Shown: one piece after another, positions 60,001 through 64,000 of the stretch
Layout: every line of letters starts with the position of its first letter
Numbering within the stretch: position 1 is the stretch's first letter
Assembly: GCF_028554725.1 (NCBI RefSeq)
Contig: NC_071670.1
Coordinates: 51,883,501 to 51,947,500, forward strand
Direction of reading: 5' to 3'
Source of the DNA: Zeugodacus cucurbitae
Taxonomy: Eukaryota; Arthropoda; Insecta; Diptera; Tephritidae
DNA length: 64,000 nucleotides
The notes under the pieces: model-generated
Seen by the model: only the letters and a program-made list of their open reading frames with translations
What the model was told of the DNA's origin: nothing
Databases searched by the model: none
Position numbers and translations under genes: made by a program

Positions 60001-63000
60001 CTATAGAAAACGAATAGTATATAATTTGAATGTATTGCTAACAATTTTAATATAAATTATAAATTAGTGTTAGCATATTATTTAAAATAAGAAATCAAGT
60101 TAAATTCTGAGACTTTATAGCTTTCACTACAAATATTGCTTAGAGCTTTCACTTCTTTCATTTTAAAGCCTCAACATTTAATTTTGTTTTTATCATTTCA
60201 AATCTACTTATTGTAATATGACTTCTAAAATGTATAACAATGCTCAGGGTTGCCACCTTATTTCAATTACCGTGGCAATTAAGATTTCAAAATCGTTGTT
60301 TTTAATATATTTTTTTTGTTAATACTAGATATCTATGTAAATATTTAAAATTTTTGCAATTATGAAATAATTACCGTTATATATCCTTTATGGCATTATT
60401 TCATTACTTAAAGATGAAATTACTTTTTAATTACGTGATTGCATGTAAACAATAATTAATAGTTGCATCTAAGCAATGCTAAAAAATTTTGTTTCACCCA
60501 CAAATCACAACGAATACTCCTACTTTAGCGCATATGCACTTTAGGGTTGCCTTTAAATACCCAATAATTCGCCTAGTCGTATGCACTTAGGCATCCAGAC
60601 GTTTATTGGTCATTAAATACAACTACGGTAGACACTATTTATGAGCACAATAAATTTCGAAACGAAAATTATATAACCATATCTCATATACTATTTGTGT
60701 GGAACCTGCACACGCTCGCTTGCACAATATCTATGCATGGCATGCCTTAATCAATTCTAACAGTCAGTGGCGGTAGCAAATATTTACATATTCAAATATG
60801 CATGCGCAAAAATAAATAAATAAAGGAAAACAAATGAATGTTTGCATGCTCATTTCAACATAAAGACAAGCGCGTACGAGCATTTATTAGCTTTTTGCTG
60901 CCAATCGCCGCGAAGTGCCATTTGAATACCTGTCACTGGCTGCCCAGCTGAGTGCAGTTATGTAGTTACGTAAGCAAACAAAGCGTGGTATTAAATCTCC
61001 GAAGTATTGAAGCTGCAAAAAAATCAACTCTGCTGCTGTCGAGCATCACATAACAGCAAATCAATTGAAAATCATTTGGCAATCAAAATGCAAAAGTGCT
61101 TAACATTCAAGCAGAAACTCATAAATATTTCACGCATATTTTCAATTGTAAAGCGATTTGTTATTATTTTTTATTTTTTCGTTTTTTCTTAAATTTTTTT
61201 GCAATTTTTATTTTTGTATTATTTTCTTCATCATTTTTTGCAAACTTTTATTTCTTAGTATTTGTTGGCCAAAAACAATATTTATTCATACCGTCGCATA
61301 TAAAAAATATTCGATCGATTTACCGATTGTTGTAGAGAAAAAAACAATATGGATCGCCGCAGCTGAAATCGAATCGCATAAAAATCAAGTGCTTCCGCAC
61401 CACAACCAACCATCCACCACTAACCGCCAACCACTTGGGTCGCTGTATTTACCGTTACCACTGTGTTATTGATCGGTGCATGATAGATATATACATATAT
61501 ACAAGTATATGTATGATATGTTAGCTTATTGTAATATGACAACAATAACAATGCCACTCCGCACTGCAGCACTGTGTGGCAAATTGCTAACACGAGTAAA
61601 CATAAATATGTATGTTTGTGTGTTTGTGTTGGTAAACTGGTAGCTACAACTTTGTTTGAGGAAGCAAACTGCGTTTTTTATTATTATTACTTATGTATAA
61701 GAAAAAAATATTTATCTGCGTGTGTAGACTCGCTCGCTATTGAGTAGTGTCAATAATTTTTCATGCTTACTCACTAACGGTAGCCAGCGTTCGCTGCTCA
61801 TATTAACTGTGTTTTTATGCTAATACAATTGTGTGCTGCGGCATAGCTGTACCTATACCTACCTGTATATGTAAAGGTATGCGGTTGGTTGGTGGCAAGT
61901 ACATAACTGTGTTAAGAGACACGCTAGCAAGATATCAACTTACCGCTATTACTTAGATAAATACCTATGCATCGTATGTATATACATATATAAAATACAA
62001 ATGTACTTATACTTACATACTTAAATGTATACTTGTGACTATGGATTAATACCTGTTCAGTTGCACTTAATTTGCATTACATATAGCTATAAATGATAAA
62101 TAGCGTATGATGTAATTATTGCGGTTAAGTATTAGAATCAAGTAATGATACAATAAAAAAAAAATTGGCTCATACTACTACTTAACTGAAGTTCATATTC
62201 ATAACCACAGGATAACTAGTAGTCAAATAATAGTAGTTCCATAATTTTAAATTTGCTTCAGTTGCTTATAAATTCTTACTTTGTTTCACTGCTATCTTCA
62301 TCACATAGGAATTAGTTGCTTTATTCAGCTTAAACTAGGATTTTTGTATTGTTGTCTGAAGTTTCTTTAATTTCAATTGAATAAAAATTTGTAAGCCAAA
62401 GTACAGGGTCCAATTTTTAATAAATTGATCAAGAAACTTAAATAGTTCGGTTAACTTATGTTTACTTAAACTATGTTGTAAATTACCAAAATTGTTTCGA
62501 TTCAATCAGAAGAATTTATGATTTTCACCTTGAATCTTTTTCAATGATCCCTGAAATATGGTTAAAACTGACAAGGACACACCTCTAATAGATGTTTCAA
62601 GCTATTATATATCGGAGAGTAGTTAACTTTATTATATTTGGTATTAACAATATTTCCGTAAACGACAGTTTTATTACTTTTTTTAAGCATTAAATATTCA
62701 CTTTTAAAATTTCAACTTGTAATTTGAAGATTTGAGCGTATGGAATCGTAGATCTGATACAATCCAAAGCATTTTATGTTTAATCAACCGATATCCCTTT
62801 CTTGTCTGTTTTTTTAGTTCCGTATATGTGACTTCGGATAAATTATTGATATATTTCTATTGATATTTGAACTTAACGTCTTATTTTTACCTTTAGTATC
62901 GAAATTTATTTGGTCAAAATAGATATTATTATTTTTTGTTTGGTATATTGGTCTATATTCATCGGGTTTTCATCATTGAGAACACTTCTTTGGCTTTTCC

Positions 63001-63300
63001 GAAATAGAAATCGTTTTTGGATTCATGTATATATGTCGTTCGCTTTCAATTCATTAATTGTTTGATTGAAGTTCTTGAGTTTTGGTTGTAGGTTTCTGAT
63101 TATCCATGCATGAAAACCCTTTCATATTTTATTTTTATGTTATACTTATATTTTCAGATTACTTTTCTTTGTGCATATGTGGTATCTGCAAAATTGCTAC
63201 CAAGTTTTTTAATATGTCCAATATAGTATTTTTCTTGAACAAATTAACCCTTCAAGTACCAAGTTTATAATTATATCATTAAAAGAACTAAATACATATA
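60001..63300. other. Non-coding stretch, nothing recognised
   Basis: AT-rich. Plus-strand frames at 61007-61472 overlap one another in three frames and are phenylalanine/isoleucine rich. No element ends found before the CAGTAG end at 63301. Confidence 0.5.
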
Positions 63301-63383
63301 CAGTAGAACTCCAATTATCCGAACTCCGACTATCCGAATCACAAAAAAATTGTCCAAAAAAAGTCTAAGTGCGCTATTATTCT

Positions 63384-63406
63384 CCCCCCCCCCCCCCCCC
63401 CCCCCC
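63384..63406. repeat. Poly-C run of 23
   Basis: The matching place in copy 1 has six C (on its minus strand). This is either a strong homopolymer expansion or a sequencing/assembly error. Confidence 0.85.
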
Positions 63407-63500
63407 GCGAAGCCAGTGTTTGTGCGTCAAGTCTTGACTTCACTTGTCTTAACTTGCCGTTGTGCCTACACTGACTTCCCCCCGCGAAGCGGAAGCTTGG

Positions 63501-64000
63501 AGTTTGGTTACGCCAGTGACGCTAAGACGTGCGTGGAATAAACTGAAAGGCCTACCATCTGAGAAGAACAAAAAAAAAAGAATCTGAGAAAATGAGAAAC
63601 AAGAATAGGATGATGATGATGAAGATGCGTTGTCACTAGAGGAAATAATAAAAACGATTGTAAAAATTCCTGGTTGTACAGAAGTAAGTGATGAAGATGT
63701 AGGAGAGTGGATGGCTTGTGACACGTCTGACCCTGGTTTTCAAATTCTCAATGACGATGAAATTGTTGTAAGTGTGAGAGAAGATGTTGAAGTGGAAGTG
63801 GAAGAAGAACTTTCTGCTGATGTTGGAGTAGACGCTGGATCAGCAGCTAGTGAAGCATTTGCCGGCCTCTTAACTGCTTTGAAGTGGATGGAGCGTCAGC
63901 CCGAGTGTGACCACTTGCAACTGCTCACCGTCAAGCGAATGCGTGACCTGGCTGCCCGAAAACGGTTGAAGACCGCAAAACAGCTTACATTGACGGAGAT
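63501..64000 (+). pseudogene. 3' part of jerky/Tigger-type transposase, broken
   Basis: The frame at 63501 gives SLVTPVTLRRAWNKLKGLPS, the end of the DDE domain style (TLRxAWxKL). An A-run and two stops follow. From 63609 the frame is open to the window end: DDDDEDALSLEEIIKTIV, DEDVGEWMACDTSDPGFQIL, NDDEIVVSV (matching the jerky-type W..xD..DPGxQxLxDxEIV), then the acidic stretch and AARKRLKTAKQLTLTE as in copy 1. The helix-turn-helix, CENP-B domain and DDE residues are missing, so the copy cannot move itself. Confidence 0.8.

Larger units (their letters stand above)
63301..64000 (+). mobile_element. Jerky/Tigger-type element, copy 2, cut by the window end
   Basis: Starts after TA with the same 23-bp end as the element at 6980 (CAGTAGAACTCCAATTATCC) and runs in the opposite orientation. 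The following 180 bp matches the minus strand of copy 1 closely, apart from a 12-bp deletion and an expanded C run. It keeps about 295 bp of transposase 3' region that copy 1 has lost. Confidence 0.9.

Overview
The window reads as nuclear DNA of a higher fly. An acalyptrate such as a tephritid fruit fly is the best guess, though the species cannot be fixed from the sequence. The reasons are the AT-rich background, the constant short CAA/TTG triplet runs, the mixture of decayed mariner, Tc1, jerky/pogo and hAT transposons, and one Drosophila-style Inr-DPE promoter match. There is no bacterial or viral gene, tRNA, rRNA or CRISPR array. No complete protein-coding gene is present. It looks like intergenic and intronic DNA of one or two genes with very long introns.

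Layout. 1-1086: end of a Bari-like Tc1 element. 3.6-5.7 kb: a dispersed fly repeat (copy A) carrying a 36-bp tandem array, bracketed by old direct repeats. 6980-7606: a jerky/Tigger-type deletion derivative, whose sister copy lies at 63301 and runs off the window in the opposite orientation. 8533-8794: an unidentified decayed coding fragment. 11.7-12.2 kb: a MITE-like element. 15.9 kb: a hAT transposase tail. 18-19.1 kb: a mariner pseudogene next to a Tc1 scrap. 21 kb: a mariner-like helix-turn-helix fragment. 23-25.5 kb: two facing copies (B, C) of the dispersed repeat. 26.6-28.4 kb: a pogo-type element whose middle is a 36/39-bp satellite array. 29.1 and 30.6 kb: two more mariner scraps. 32.4-32.9 kb: a 5'-truncated non-LTR retrotransposon. 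34.8, 36.8 and 53.6 kb: three elements with TTAA-GGGGTTA ends. 42.8, 45.1 and 46.7 kb: short non-autonomous elements, the last a 57-bp hAT MITE with a perfect 8-bp target duplication.

Host gene signals are few. On the plus strand an Inr-DPE match at 38602 leads a 5'UTR-like stretch ending at a splice donor (39271/39272). On the minus strand a 19-codon signal-peptide exon (43634-43578) ends exactly at a GTGAGT donor. The remainder of either gene was not found here. The other long open frames are antisense shadows, triplet-repeat frames, or frames created by satellite arrays whose periods (36 and 39) divide by three.

The most unusual structure is the pair of related satellite arrays at 4.4 and 27 kb. 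They are reverse complements of each other relative to their flanks. Each sits between diverged direct repeats. The second shows a step from 36-bp to 39-bp units and a 351-bp higher-order repeat. All family assignments come from reading motifs by eye; no database search was possible.
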